A stretch of 36,299 nt of DNA from Roseovarius sp. (GTDB lineage Bacteria > Pseudomonadota > Alphaproteobacteria > Rhodobacterales > Rhodobacteraceae), in NCBI GenBank assembly GCA_021767845.1, contig JAASSQ010000002.1, forward strand, positions 1-36,299, in the 5' to 3' direction. Each line of letters opens with the position of its first letter. Position 1 is the first letter of the stretch. This document shows, piece after piece, positions 11,866 through 19,857 of this stretch. A program made the translations under genes and the position numbers. The notes beneath the pieces are model-generated. The model ran no database searches, was not told where the DNA came from, and worked only from the letters and a program-made list of their open reading frames with translations.

Positions 11866-14121
11866 TCAGCCGTTCTCCGACTGGATTGCGGCCAGCACGC
11901 GGGGTGGCGACATGGGCAATGCGGTCATCCGCACGCCGGCGGCCTCGGACACGGCGTTGGCGACAGCCGCCAGCGGCGGCACGATCGAGGTCTCGCCGAC
12001 GCCGCGCACGCCGTAGGGGTGGCCGGGGTTCGGGATTTCAAGGATCACCGTGTCGATCATCGGCAGGTCCGATGCGACCGGGATTCGGTAATCGAGGAAA
12101 CCGGGGTTCTGCAGGATGCCATCCTCGCCATAGATGTATTCCTCGTTCAGTGCCCAGCCGATGCCCTGCACCGCGCCGCCCTGGAACTGACCCTCGACAT
12201 AAGACGGGTGCACCGCCTTACCGGCGTCCTGGAACACCGTGTAGCGCAGGATCTTGACGGCGCCCGTATCGGGATCGACCTCGGTATCGACCATGTGGGT
12301 GGCAAAGCTGACACCGGCGCCTTCGGCATTGACCTCGAAATGGCCCGCAATCGGACCGCCGGTGTTCGAGGCGATGGCGGCGATCTCGGCCAGCGACATC
12401 GGCTCGTGGTCGCCGGCATTGGGGCCGGCCGGTTTGGCGGCGCCGTCTTCCCAGACCACGGCCTCTTCGTCGATGCCCCAGACCATCGCGGCGCGTTTGC
12501 ACATCTCACGCTTCGCGGCACGGGCCGCTTCAATGGTGGCAAGGCCCACGGCAAAGGTTACGCGGCTGCCATCCGTCACCTCGTTCTGGCCGAGCGATCC
12601 GGTATCGGCGATCACGGTGCGCACCTTGTCATAGGGGATGCCCAGTTCCTCGGCCGCCATCATCGACATCGAGGCGCGCGAGCCGCCGATGTCGGGGTTG
12701 CCCTCGGACAGCGTAACGGTACCGTCCGGCGTGATGTTGAGTGACACGCAGGTATCCCCGCCGAAGTTGAACCAGAACCCGCAAGCCACGCCCCGGCCCT
12801 GGTTCGGGCCAAGCGGCGCGGACCAATGCGGATGGTCCTTGGCCTTGCGCAGCGTGGCCTCCAGCCCGATGGCAGGATAGGTCGGGCCATAGGATGCACG
12901 CGTGCCTTCGCGCGCGGCGTTCTTCAACCGAACCTCCAGCGGGTCCAGGCCGAATCCCTTGGCCAATTCGTCGATCGCGCTTTCCACGGCAAAGGCAGCC
13001 ATCGGCGCGCCGGGTGCACGATACGCGGCCTGCTTGGGGCGGTTGGTGACAACGTCCCATCCCACCGTCTTCACGTTTTCCAGATCATAAGGCGCGAAGG
13101 CCGACATCGACCCCATGTCCACGGGCGAGCCGGGATAGGCCCCGCCCTGATAGCGCAGCTCGGCGAAACCGGCGGTGATGCGGCCATCTTTCGTCATGCC
13201 GATGCGCACGTCGATGGAGCTCGAGGCGGTGGGGCCGGTGGCGCGCAGCACCTCGGCGCGCGACATCACCATCTTGACCGGCCGCCCGGATTTTTGCGCC
13301 AGTTTCAGCGCGACGGGTTCAAGGAACACGGTGGTCTTGCCCCCGAACCCGCCACCGATTTCCGACGCCGTGACGCGCAACTGCCCCTGCTCGATGCCCA
13401 GGATCTCGGCGCATGTGTTGCGCACCATGTAATGACCTTGCGTGCAGCACCACAGATCGGCCTGACCATCCGGCCCCATCGAGGCCAGGCAGGCATGAGG
13501 TTCGATGTAGCCCTGATGCGTGGCCTCTGTGCGGTAGGTGCGTTCCAGCACCCGGTCGGCCTGTGCCAGCCCGGCCTCGATATCCCCGTGCCCGAATTCG
13601 TGGCGCGCCATGACATTGGGCGACATGCCCTCCGGCACGGTTTCGTTCGCGCGGCCATCGTGCAGGCTTGGCGCATCGGGTTGCATCGCCGCGTCCACGT
13701 CCGTGACATGCGGCAAAGGCTCGTAGTCGATTTCGATCAGCTTCAGCGCCTGCTTGGCAATCTTGCCCGATGTCGCGGCCACGGCGGCCACGGCGTGTCC
13801 GTCGTAAAGCGCCTTGTCGCCCGCCATGCAGTTATCCAGAACATCCGCCGTCGCCTCGTTCTCGACCGCGCCGAAATCGGCGCGCGTCACCACGGCATGC
13901 ACACCTGTCAGGGCCTCGGCGGCGGAGGTGTCGATCGACTTGATCCGCGCATGGGCGTGCGGGCTGCGCAGGACAAGCCCCACCAACATGCCGGGCGCCG
14001 ACATGTCGGCGCCGAACCGCGCCCTGCCCGTGACCTTGTCGATCCCGTCGGGCCGCAGCGGGCGGGTGCCGATCACCTTGAAATTCAGCTTTTCGCCGTC
14101 GCTCTTGCTGTCGAGTGCCAT
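11866..14121 (-). CDS. Xanthine dehydrogenase family, molybdenum-binding subunit
   Basis: Large catalytic subunit of a three-part molybdenum hydroxylase, 751 residues. It shows the aldehyde oxidase/xanthine dehydrogenase hammerhead domain (about 25-135) followed by the molybdopterin-binding domain. Motifs seen are GGGFGGK at 256-262, AYRAPG at 366-371 and the catalytic glutamate E710 in GVGE near the C-terminus. The active-site loop reads AYRAPGAP; it lacks the AYRxCSFR loop of form I CO dehydrogenase, so CO is unlikely as substrate. Purines, N-heterocycles or aldehydes remain possible. The ATG at 14121 overlaps the upstream stop (TGATG) with GGGAGG 8 bases before it; a GTG three bases earlier is an alternative. 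Confidence 0.9.
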   Translation of the reverse strand: MALDSKSDGEKLNFKVIGTRPLRPDGIDKVTGRARFGADMSAPGMLVGLVLRSPHAHARIKSIDTSAAEALTGVHAVVTRADFGAVENEATADVLDNCMAGDKALYDGHAVAAVAATSGKIAKQALKLIEIDYEPLPHVTDVDAAMQPDAPSLHDGRANETVPEGMSPNVMARHEFGHGDIEAGLAQADRVLERTYRTEATHQGYIEPHACLASMGPDGQADLWCCTQGHYMVRNTCAEILGIEQGQLRVTASEIGGGFGGKTTVFLEPVALKLAQKSGRPVKMVMSRAEVLRATGPTASSSIDVRIGMTKDGRITAGFAELRYQGGAYPGSPVDMGSMSAFAPYDLENVKTVGWDVVTNRPKQAAYRAPGAPMAAFAVESAIDELAKGFGLDPLEVRLKNAAREGTRASYGPTYPAIGLEATLRKAKDHPHWSAPLGPNQGRGVACGFWFNFGGDTCVSLNITPDGTVTLSEGNPDIGGSRASMSMMAAEELGIPYDKVRTVIADTGSLGQNEVTDGSRVTFAVGLATIEAARAAKREMCKRAAMVWGIDEEAVVWEDGAAKPAGPNAGDHEPMSLAEIAAIASNTGGPIAGHFEVNAEGAGVSFATHMVDTEVDPDTGAVKILRYTVFQDAGKAVHPSYVEGQFQGGAVQGIGWALNEEYIYGEDGILQNPGFLDYRIPVASDLPMIDTVILEIPNPGHPYGVRGVGETSIVPPLAAVANAVSEAAGVRMTALPMSPPRVLAAIQSENG

Positions 14122-14600
14122 CACGATGCCTCCCGCATGTCCTGGGCCGCATCCAGAACGGCCCGGATAATCTTGTCATATCCGGTGCAGCGGCACAGGT
14201 TGCCCGCCAGCCAGTAGCGCGCCTCTTCCTCGGTCGGGTCGGGGTTGCGTTCCAGCAGCGACTTGGCCGCCACGAGGATGCCCGGCGTGCAGATCCCGCA
14301 TTGCAGCGCCGCGTGCTCGATGAACTTCTGTTGCAGCGGGTGCAGCGTATCGCCTTTGGCCATGCCCTCGATCGTGCCGATCTCGCGGCCCTCGGCCTCG
14401 GCGCCCAGCATCAGGCAGGCGCAGACCAGACGGCCATCGACCGTGATCGAACAGGCCCCGCAATCGCCGGTGCCACAGCCCTCTTTCGATCCGGTCATGC
14501 CCAGCCTGTCACGCAGCACGTCCAGCAGCGTGTCCTCGGCCTCGCACAGGTATTCCGTGGGGTCGCCATTGATCGTCGTGGTGACGTGAATCTTGCTCAT
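14121..14600 (-). CDS. Xanthine dehydrogenase family, 2Fe-2S subunit
   Basis: Small electron-transfer subunit of 159 residues carrying two [2Fe-2S] clusters. The plant-ferredoxin-type cluster is formed by C42, C47, C50 and C62 (GCGTGDCGAC, then VCACLML). The second, alpha-helical cluster is formed by C101, C104, C136 and C138 (QCGICTPG, LCRCTGY). This spacing is typical of the CoxS/XdhA small subunit. It passes electrons from the molybdenum site to FAD. The ATG at 14600 has AGGAGG 7-12 bases upstream and overlaps the stop of the FAD subunit gene by ATGA; the frame runs on upstream, but as a shadow of that gene. Its own stop overlaps the large-subunit start. Confidence 0.93.
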   Translation of the reverse strand: MSKIHVTTTINGDPTEYLCEAEDTLLDVLRDRLGMTGSKEGCGTGDCGACSITVDGRLVCACLMLGAEAEGREIGTIEGMAKGDTLHPLQQKFIEHAALQCGICTPGILVAAKSLLERNPDPTEEEARYWLAGNLCRCTGYDKIIRAVLDAAQDMREAS

Positions 14601-15460
14601 GCCGCACCTCCTGCGCGGGTCTTTGCGATGGCCGTGGCGCGCCGCGCCAGCACACCGGCCACGTGTTTGCGGTAATCCGCGGTGCCGCGCTTGTCGTCGA
14701 TCGGGTTGGCCGCGGCCGAGCAGGCCTGCGCCACGCGATCCAGCGTGGCCGCGTCGATGATTGACCCGGTCAGGATGTCGGCTGCCTCCTTGACCGCGAT
14801 CACCTTGGGCCCCACCGCGCCAAGCGCCACCCGCGCCGCGGTGCAGGTGCCTGCGGCGTCCAGTGTCAACGAGACTGCGCAACCCACCACCGCGATGTCC
14901 ATTTCGGTGCGCGGAATGAAACGCAGGTAGGCATCGCCCGACCGCGCCGGCCGCGCGGGCAGGAAGATCGAGGTGATGAACTCGTCCCGCCCAAGGCTGG
15001 TTTTTCCCGGCCCGTCCGGCACATCGAACACCGCCACATCCCGAACACCGTCGGGTCCGGCCACCCGCGCCACCGCGTCGGCGGCAACCAGTGCCGGAAC
15101 GCTGTCGGCGGCGGGCGAGGCGTTGCACAGGTTGCCCGCCATCGTGGCGCGGCCCTGGATCTGGGTCGATCCGATCAGGCCCACGGCCTCGACCACGCCC
15201 GGCCAGTCGCTGACCAGATCGGCGTTTTCGCTCATTTCCGCGCCCGGGACCGCCGCCCCGATCCGCCAGCCGCCGTCTTCGCGGGTGATCCGGCGCAGTT
15301 CGTCTATGCGCTTGATGTCAAGCACGCTGTCGGGTTCGGTCATGCCCGAGCGCAGACGCACCAGAAGATCGGTGCCGCCTGCCAAAACGCGGCATTCGCC
15401 GGTTCGAGACGCCAGAAGCTGCACGGCATCTTCAACGGTGTTGGGGGACAAATATTGCAT
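14597..15460 (-). CDS. Xanthine dehydrogenase family, FAD-binding subunit
   Basis: Medium, flavin-carrying subunit of 287 residues, of normal length for a CoxM-type protein. The first flavin-binding element is LAGGTDLLV (about 26-34), and the second is the ATMAGNLCNASPAADS region (about 105-120), where family members usually have TIGGN. It accepts electrons from the 2Fe-2S subunit. It is the first gene of the operon; order FAD, 2Fe-2S, Mo subunit, with a 4-base overlap to the next gene. No cofactor-maturation gene of the XdhC type is seen in the window. The 292 bases upstream contain the divergent promoter region shared with the sugar phosphorylase gene. Confidence 0.92.
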   Translation of the reverse strand: MQYLSPNTVEDAVQLLASRTGECRVLAGGTDLLVRLRSGMTEPDSVLDIKRIDELRRITREDGGWRIGAAVPGAEMSENADLVSDWPGVVEAVGLIGSTQIQGRATMAGNLCNASPAADSVPALVAADAVARVAGPDGVRDVAVFDVPDGPGKTSLGRDEFITSIFLPARPARSGDAYLRFIPRTEMDIAVVGCAVSLTLDAAGTCTAARVALGAVGPKVIAVKEAADILTGSIIDAATLDRVAQACSAAANPIDDKRGTADYRKHVAGVLARRATAIAKTRAGGAA

Positions 15461-15752
15461 TGGCGCTTCCAGATTGCAGGTGGCTGGCCGCGGTCCCGCG
15501 ACCGGATCGTGTTGTCGCCCAAAGCGTAACCACTGCCGGGAGCGGACTCAATGACCGTTCCGACACGTTCTGTTGCCTCCGGCGACATCGCGCTGGCGCA
15601 TTTTTTGACCACATCCCGAATGCTGTCACAGTCATGTGGCGCAGTAGATGGACCGGGCAGCCCGGTTGTTCTACCACTTGAAAGGAGATCGTCCGGCGCT
15701 TCGATACGTTTCGGTCGGTCCCGGCAAGACGGAACCAGGAGCCGCCCCAAAG
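15461..15752. promoter_or_regulatory. Divergent intergenic region, hydroxylase operon and sugar phosphorylase
   Basis: About 290 bases separate two divergent transcription units if the GTG at 15753 is the phosphorylase start. TTGACC at 15605-15610 is the best -35-like element on the plus strand, but no convincing -10 sits at the right distance. AAAGGAG occurs near 15678-15684 without a start codon behind it. No small gene or hairpin stands out. Confidence 0.35.
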
Positions 15753-17504
15753 GTGACGCAACAATCGAAACCCGGACTGTTCCAGGCCCGCCTGCATGAA
15801 TTGGTCGCGACGATCTATCCGCAGGAAGACTGCGAGGCGCTGTCGGCCAGGATCGTATCCGCCTTCTGGCCCGAAGGCACGCATCGGCGCAAACGCGCCC
15901 GAGCGCCCAGCAACGGGCTTTGGTCGGAAAGGGACGCGGTTCTGATCACCTACGGGGACACCATCCGCGACGGCAAACACAAGCCTCTGGACCTGTTGCA
16001 GGATTTCCTGGTCAACCATCTGCAAGGCGTGGTGAACGGCGTGCATATCCTGCCGTTCTTCCCGTTCAGCTCGGATGACGGGTTCGCCGTCACCGATTAC
16101 CGTGCCGTGAACTCCCAGCTTGGGGAGTGGGCCGATATCGAACGGATCGCAAGGCGCTTCCATCTGATGTCGGACCTTGTGCTGAACCATGTCTCGTCAC
16201 AGGGCGCGTGGTTCAATGCCTACCGGCAGGGACAATCCCCGTATGATCGCTTCTTTTACGAGGCCGATCCGAATGATGACCTGTCCAAGGTGGTGCGCCC
16301 CCGGACAACGCCGCTGCTGCAAAGGATCGAGACCCGGCAGGGTGTGCGCCATGTCTGGTGTACCTTCAGTCACGACCAGATCGACCTGAATTTCGCCAAT
16401 CCCGAGGTTCTGCTGGAAATGCTTCGCATCATCCGGCTGCATATCAAAAAGGGCGTGCGCATCCTGAGGCTGGATGCCGTGGCGTTCATCTGGAAAGAGG
16501 TCGGGACCAATTGCATCCACCTGCCGCAAACGCATGCCATCGTGCAGCTTTTGCGCCTGCTGTGTGATTATGCCACCGAAACCGTCGTTCTACTGACCGA
16601 AACCAACGTGCCGCGCAGCGAGAACCTGAGCTATTTCGGCAACCGAAACGAGGCACACGCGGTCTACAACTTCCCCCTGCCGCCGCTGATTTTGCATGCG
16701 ATGCAATCGGGAACCGCGCGATACCTGCATCGCTGGCAGGCCGCGATGCCCCCCGCGCAGCTTGGATGTGCCTATCTGAATTTCACGGCCAGCCATGATG
16801 GCATCGGGATGCGCCCGGCCGAGGGCGTCCTGCCGCCCGAGGAAAAGGCGCGCATGATCGAAACGGTTCAGGCGGCGGGCGGTCTGGTCTCGATGCGGGC
16901 GCTGCCCGATGGCAGGGAAGAACCCTACGAACTCAATTCATCGCTGTTCGATGCTCTGCGCCGCACCTTCAAGGGTGAAGACGCCCATCACATCGAACGG
17001 TTCTTTTGTTCGCAGACCATCGTGATGTCGCTCGAGGGAATACCGGCCTTCTACATCCATTCCCTGCTGGCCACCCGCAACGATCACGACGCCGTCACGC
17101 GGCGCGGCATGAAGCGGGCGATCAACCGTCACCGCTGGCACTATCCCGATCTGATGGAGCTTCTGCGCGACCCCGCCTCCGAGCAGTCGCAGGTGATGCG
17201 CGGCATGTCCGAACGCCTGCGGATCCGGTCACGCCAGCCTGCCTTTCATCCCAATGCCACCCAGTTCACGCTGACGCTGGATGACCGGTTGTTCGGCATC
17301 TGGCGGCAAAGCCTTGACCGCAACCAGTCGATCTTCGCCATCCACAATGTCAGCGATGAACCGGTGTCGGTCAGCCGCTCGGCGATCAACCTGATCGAGG
17401 ATGACCGCTGGTTCGATCTGCTGAGCGGGGAGGAAATCGTGCTTGGCGGTCCCGAAATCGTCTTCGGGCCCTATCAATGCCGCTGGATCTCCAACCGGGC
17501 CTGA
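15753..17504 (+). CDS. GH13 sugar phosphorylase, likely glucosylglycerate phosphorylase
   Basis: Glycoside hydrolase family 13 enzyme of the sucrose-phosphorylase subfamily, 583 residues from GTG 15753. The catalytic set is complete: nucleophile D241 in RLDAVAF, acid/base E283 in LLTETN, and stabilising D349 in TASHDGIG. These enzymes use phosphate to split a glucoside into glucose 1-phosphate and an acceptor. Its stop lies 6 bases from that of glucosyl-3-phosphoglycerate synthase on the other strand, so glucosylglycerate is the most likely substrate; sucrose or glucosylglycerol phosphorylase are the alternatives. The frame is open back to an ATG at 15648, which lacks a ribosome site. The extra 35 residues have unusual codon use, whereas AGGAG lies 11 bases before the GTG. 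Confidence 0.82.
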   Translation: MTQQSKPGLFQARLHELVATIYPQEDCEALSARIVSAFWPEGTHRRKRARAPSNGLWSERDAVLITYGDTIRDGKHKPLDLLQDFLVNHLQGVVNGVHILPFFPFSSDDGFAVTDYRAVNSQLGEWADIERIARRFHLMSDLVLNHVSSQGAWFNAYRQGQSPYDRFFYEADPNDDLSKVVRPRTTPLLQRIETRQGVRHVWCTFSHDQIDLNFANPEVLLEMLRIIRLHIKKGVRILRLDAVAFIWKEVGTNCIHLPQTHAIVQLLRLLCDYATETVVLLTETNVPRSENLSYFGNRNEAHAVYNFPLPPLILHAMQSGTARYLHRWQAAMPPAQLGCAYLNFTASHDGIGMRPAEGVLPPEEKARMIETVQAAGGLVSMRALPDGREEPYELNSSLFDALRRTFKGEDAHHIERFFCSQTIVMSLEGIPAFYIHSLLATRNDHDAVTRRGMKRAINRHRWHYPDLMELLRDPASEQSQVMRGMSERLRIRSRQPAFHPNATQFTLTLDDRLFGIWRQSLDRNQSIFAIHNVSDEPVSVSRSAINLIEDDRWFDLLSGEEIVLGGPEIVFGPYQCRWISNRA

Positions 17505-17514
17505 CCGCGGTCAG
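17501..17514. other. 14-bp palindrome spanning two convergent stop codons
   Basis: CTGACCGCGGTCAG is a perfect palindrome. It contains the stop codon of the phosphorylase (17502-17504) and that of glucosyl-3-phosphoglycerate synthase (17511-17513, other strand). With only 6 bases between the genes there is no room for a normal terminator, so this may serve both strands, or be a by-product of the coding ends. Confidence 0.5.
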
Positions 17515-18731
17515 CGGAACCGGGCCTCGTCCTCGGATGCGGCCCGCCGGAGATCGGCCAGGAAATCCGGGTCGGCAGCATGCACGCGGTTCCACGTCGG
17601 GATGAAGGGGCTTTCGTTGGGATTTTCCAGGAAGACCTGGCCCGCGCGAATGATGTTCTCGGCGAAAAGCTCGACGGATTTTTCTTCCTTGTGACGGTCC
17701 ACGGCAAGGCCGTTCATCTTGGCGTCGTTGTAATAGCTTTCCAGCAGGTCCAGCGCCTGCCTGTAATAGGTGGCTTTCAGCGTGCGAAAAAGGTTCGGGG
17801 TAAACACCGTCCCGTCCGAGGCCAGCTTGCGGAACACCGCCTTGCAGATGTCGGTGGACATGCGGCTCAGTCCGCGGCTGGCATCCTCTGGCGACAGGTC
17901 TTGGTGCTTGTGGTCATAGGCGTCCGAGATATCCACCTGGCAGACCGCATGCGGCGCCAGGTTGCGCCACGCTTCGGACAGGACGCCGATCTCCAGCCCC
18001 CAGTCCGACGGGATGCGCAAATCCGGCAGGGTGGCCGTGCGCAGCGCGAATTCACCGGACAGCGGATAGCGGAAGCTGCGCAGGTAATCCAGGTAATCGC
18101 GGTCGCCCACCACCTTTTTCAGAGCGATCAGGAGCGGGCTGACCAGCAGGCGCGTCACCCGCCCGTTCAGCCGCTGGCCGTCGATGCGCGGATAGAACCC
18201 CTTGGCCATCTGGTAGGGAAAGGCCGGATGCGCCACCGGGTAGACAAGCCGGGCCAGCATCCCGCGGTCATAGGTCAGGATGTCACAATCATGAATCGCC
18301 ATGATCGCGCTGTCCGCGCAGGCGATCAAATAGCCCATGCAGCCCCAGACATTCTTGCCCTTGCCGGCCTCTTGCGGGGCCAGGCCAAGATGGTCCAGCC
18401 TAGAGCCCAGTTCCGTCATGCGCGGGCTGTCGTTCCAAAGCACGATGTGCTTCTGCGGCAGCCGCGCAAAAAACTCTCGTGCGTGGCGAAACTGCGCCTC
18501 GTTCGCCTGATCCAGGCCGATGATGATGCGGTGCAGATAGGGAACACTGGAAAGCTCGTCGAGGATATGCGGCAGGGCGGGCCCTTCGAGTTCGGAGTAG
18601 AGACACGGCAGGATCAACGAGATCTTGCGGCTCTCGGCAAAGGCGCTCAACTCGTAGGTCAGGTCGTCGAGGCTGCGGGTTCTGAGGTTGTGCAGCGTGG
18701 TGATGCTGCCGTTCTGATGAAAATCAGCCAT
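17511..18731 (-). CDS. gpgS: Glucosyl-3-phosphoglycerate synthase (GT81)
   Basis: Retaining glycosyltransferase of 406 residues with the GpgS pattern. An N-terminal GT-A fold starts with ISLILPCLYSELEG; a KGKNVWGCMGYL segment (about 124-134) and the metal-binding DCD at 148-150 in AIHDCDILTYDRGM follow. The family joins glucose from a nucleotide sugar to 3-phosphoglycerate, giving glucosyl-3-phosphoglycerate, precursor of the compatible solute glucosylglycerate. The C-terminal third, rich in aromatic and charged residues (FRTLKATYYRQAL region), is also family-like. Its start overlaps the stop of the phosphatase gene upstream by 8 bases, so the two are coupled. It converges on the sugar phosphorylase. 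Mannosyl-3-phosphoglycerate synthase is a less likely alternative. Confidence 0.85.
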   Translation of the reverse strand: MADFHQNGSITTLHNLRTRSLDDLTYELSAFAESRKISLILPCLYSELEGPALPHILDELSSVPYLHRIIIGLDQANEAQFRHAREFFARLPQKHIVLWNDSPRMTELGSRLDHLGLAPQEAGKGKNVWGCMGYLIACADSAIMAIHDCDILTYDRGMLARLVYPVAHPAFPYQMAKGFYPRIDGQRLNGRVTRLLVSPLLIALKKVVGDRDYLDYLRSFRYPLSGEFALRTATLPDLRIPSDWGLEIGVLSEAWRNLAPHAVCQVDISDAYDHKHQDLSPEDASRGLSRMSTDICKAVFRKLASDGTVFTPNLFRTLKATYYRQALDLLESYYNDAKMNGLAVDRHKEEKSVELFAENIIRAGQVFLENPNESPFIPTWNRVHAADPDFLADLRRAASEDEARFR

Positions 18732-19518
18732 CGTGTTTCATGCCCTCGATCAACCCCAGTTCGGTCAGACGCGCCACGACGGCCTGCGCCCACCCTTGCG
18801 GGCCTTCCAGCGTGCTCCGCCGGATTTGTCCGGTGTCTTCTCCGGGCAGCCGGGGAAGGGGCGGGGACTGGCGGTTCTTAACAATCACGCCGATCTCGGC
18901 GCTTTGCAACATTTCAAGGTCGTTGGGCGCATCGCCAAGTGCCATGGTGTGGCGTGGCCTAAAGGCGGCAATGATCTCGGCCATGCGGTCCGCCTTGCTG
19001 CCGCCAAGCGACAGCGTCAGGAAACGCCCGCCGCTGCGCACATGCAAACCGGCGGCTTGGGCGCGGTCCAGAAACCTGTGCAGGCCTTCTTCCGTTCCGG
19101 TCCAAAGGCCCGGTTCGCTGAACAGTCGTTGCTGGGCGAGGGCGGCACCGGCGTGGGGCAGTCCGGTAAGGCGGGCAATTTCCTCCTCGCTCATGTCGCC
19201 GAAGCCGCGAAACCCCGAGGGCAACCCGCCAAGACGTGCCCGGATTTCGGCGTATTGCGTGTCGGTCTGCGGGATACCCTGACCGGGTGGCAACAGGCCG
19301 CCGCCGTTCTCGACGATGGCGGGCCAGTCGGCGAATCCCATCTCGTCGCGCAGCGGCGCGACCTCCGCGGCGGTCTTGCTCGAGGCCAGCACCAGCCCCA
19401 CGCCAAGATTTTGCAGACGGGCCAGCACGGGGGCCGCCGCCGCCCAGGAATAGCTGTTGTGATCCAGCAACGTGCCATCCAGATCGGAAAACACGATGAT
19501 GTCCGGTGCGTCTCGCAT
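18724..19518 (-). CDS. Glucosyl/mannosyl-3-phosphoglycerate phosphatase, HAD family
   Basis: HAD-superfamily phosphatase (Cof/MPGP type) of 264 residues. Motif I is FSDLDGTLLD, with nucleophile D12 and acid D14; motif II lies in LASSKT (44-49); the motif III lysine is near K175; motif IV is GDAPNDLEM with D196 and D200. The cap between about 80 and 165 matches the mannosyl-3-phosphoglycerate phosphatase group. It should remove the phosphate from glucosyl-3-phosphoglycerate made by the coupled synthase, yielding glucosylglycerate. The ATG at 19518 is chosen because the protein then begins eleven residues before the motif I aspartate; the frame runs further upstream through the tRNA-Gly without support. 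A GC-rich hairpin lies in the leader. Confidence 0.85.
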   Translation of the reverse strand: MRDAPDIIVFSDLDGTLLDHNSYSWAAAAPVLARLQNLGVGLVLASSKTAAEVAPLRDEMGFADWPAIVENGGGLLPPGQGIPQTDTQYAEIRARLGGLPSGFRGFGDMSEEEIARLTGLPHAGAALAQQRLFSEPGLWTGTEEGLHRFLDRAQAAGLHVRSGGRFLTLSLGGSKADRMAEIIAAFRPRHTMALGDAPNDLEMLQSAEIGVIVKNRQSPPLPRLPGEDTGQIRRSTLEGPQGWAQAVVARLTELGLIEGMKHDG

Positions 19519-19623
19519 GGCAAAAGCATAGACCGGTCCCCCGCCGGGGGCGAGGCGCGCAGCGTCGCAGGCACCAAGCGCACGCCGGACGCTTGCCCTG
19601 CCGCCTGCTTGCAGACCTTCCGC

Positions 19624-19652
19624 TTGACGTCGATAGCTGCTTGAAATAACTC
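19624..19652 (+). promoter_or_regulatory. Candidate promoter of tRNA-Gly
   Basis: TTGACG (19624-19629) and TAACTC (19647-19652) are 17 bases apart and end 13 bases before the tRNA. The -35 is good and the -10 weak. CTCGGC-ATG-GCCGAG (19652-19666) forms a small stem-loop in the predicted leader, touching the first tRNA base. Confidence 0.5.
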
Positions 19653-19665
19653 TCGGCATGGCCGA

Positions 19666-19739
19666 GCGGGCATGGTGAAATGGTATCACACGAGCCTTCC
19701 AAGCTCTTGGTGCGGGTTCGATTCCCGCTGCCCGCTCCA
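19666..19739 (+). tRNA. tRNA-Gly (anticodon UCC)
   Basis: A full cloverleaf of 74 bases with CCA encoded (19737-19739). The acceptor GCGGGCA pairs with TGCCCGC and the D stem is GTGA/TCAC. The anticodon loop CTTCCAA gives anticodon TCC, which reads GGA and GGG. The T arm is GCGGG-TTCGATT-CCCGC. The top pair of the anticodon stem is a C27-U43 mismatch instead of a Watson-Crick pair; the other four pairs are intact. Confidence 0.96.
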
Positions 19740-19857
19740 CCTCCCGTTCCCCGGCACACCGTGTGCGACGTTTCAGGGTGTGCGACGATTCAGGCCTCTT
19801 GACCCCGGCGGCCTGCGCGGCCAAGAAACATGCCCGGACAGGTTAAGGGAACGGACC

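Noticed and set aside
11866-14121. CO dehydrogenase large subunit (CoxL)
   Set aside because: The AYRxCSFR loop of form I CO dehydrogenase is absent; the loop reads AYRAPGAP.
19672-19857. N-terminal extension of the ABC transporter
   Set aside because: It would be translated from within tRNA-Gly and has no family similarity; ATG 19858 has a good ribosome site.
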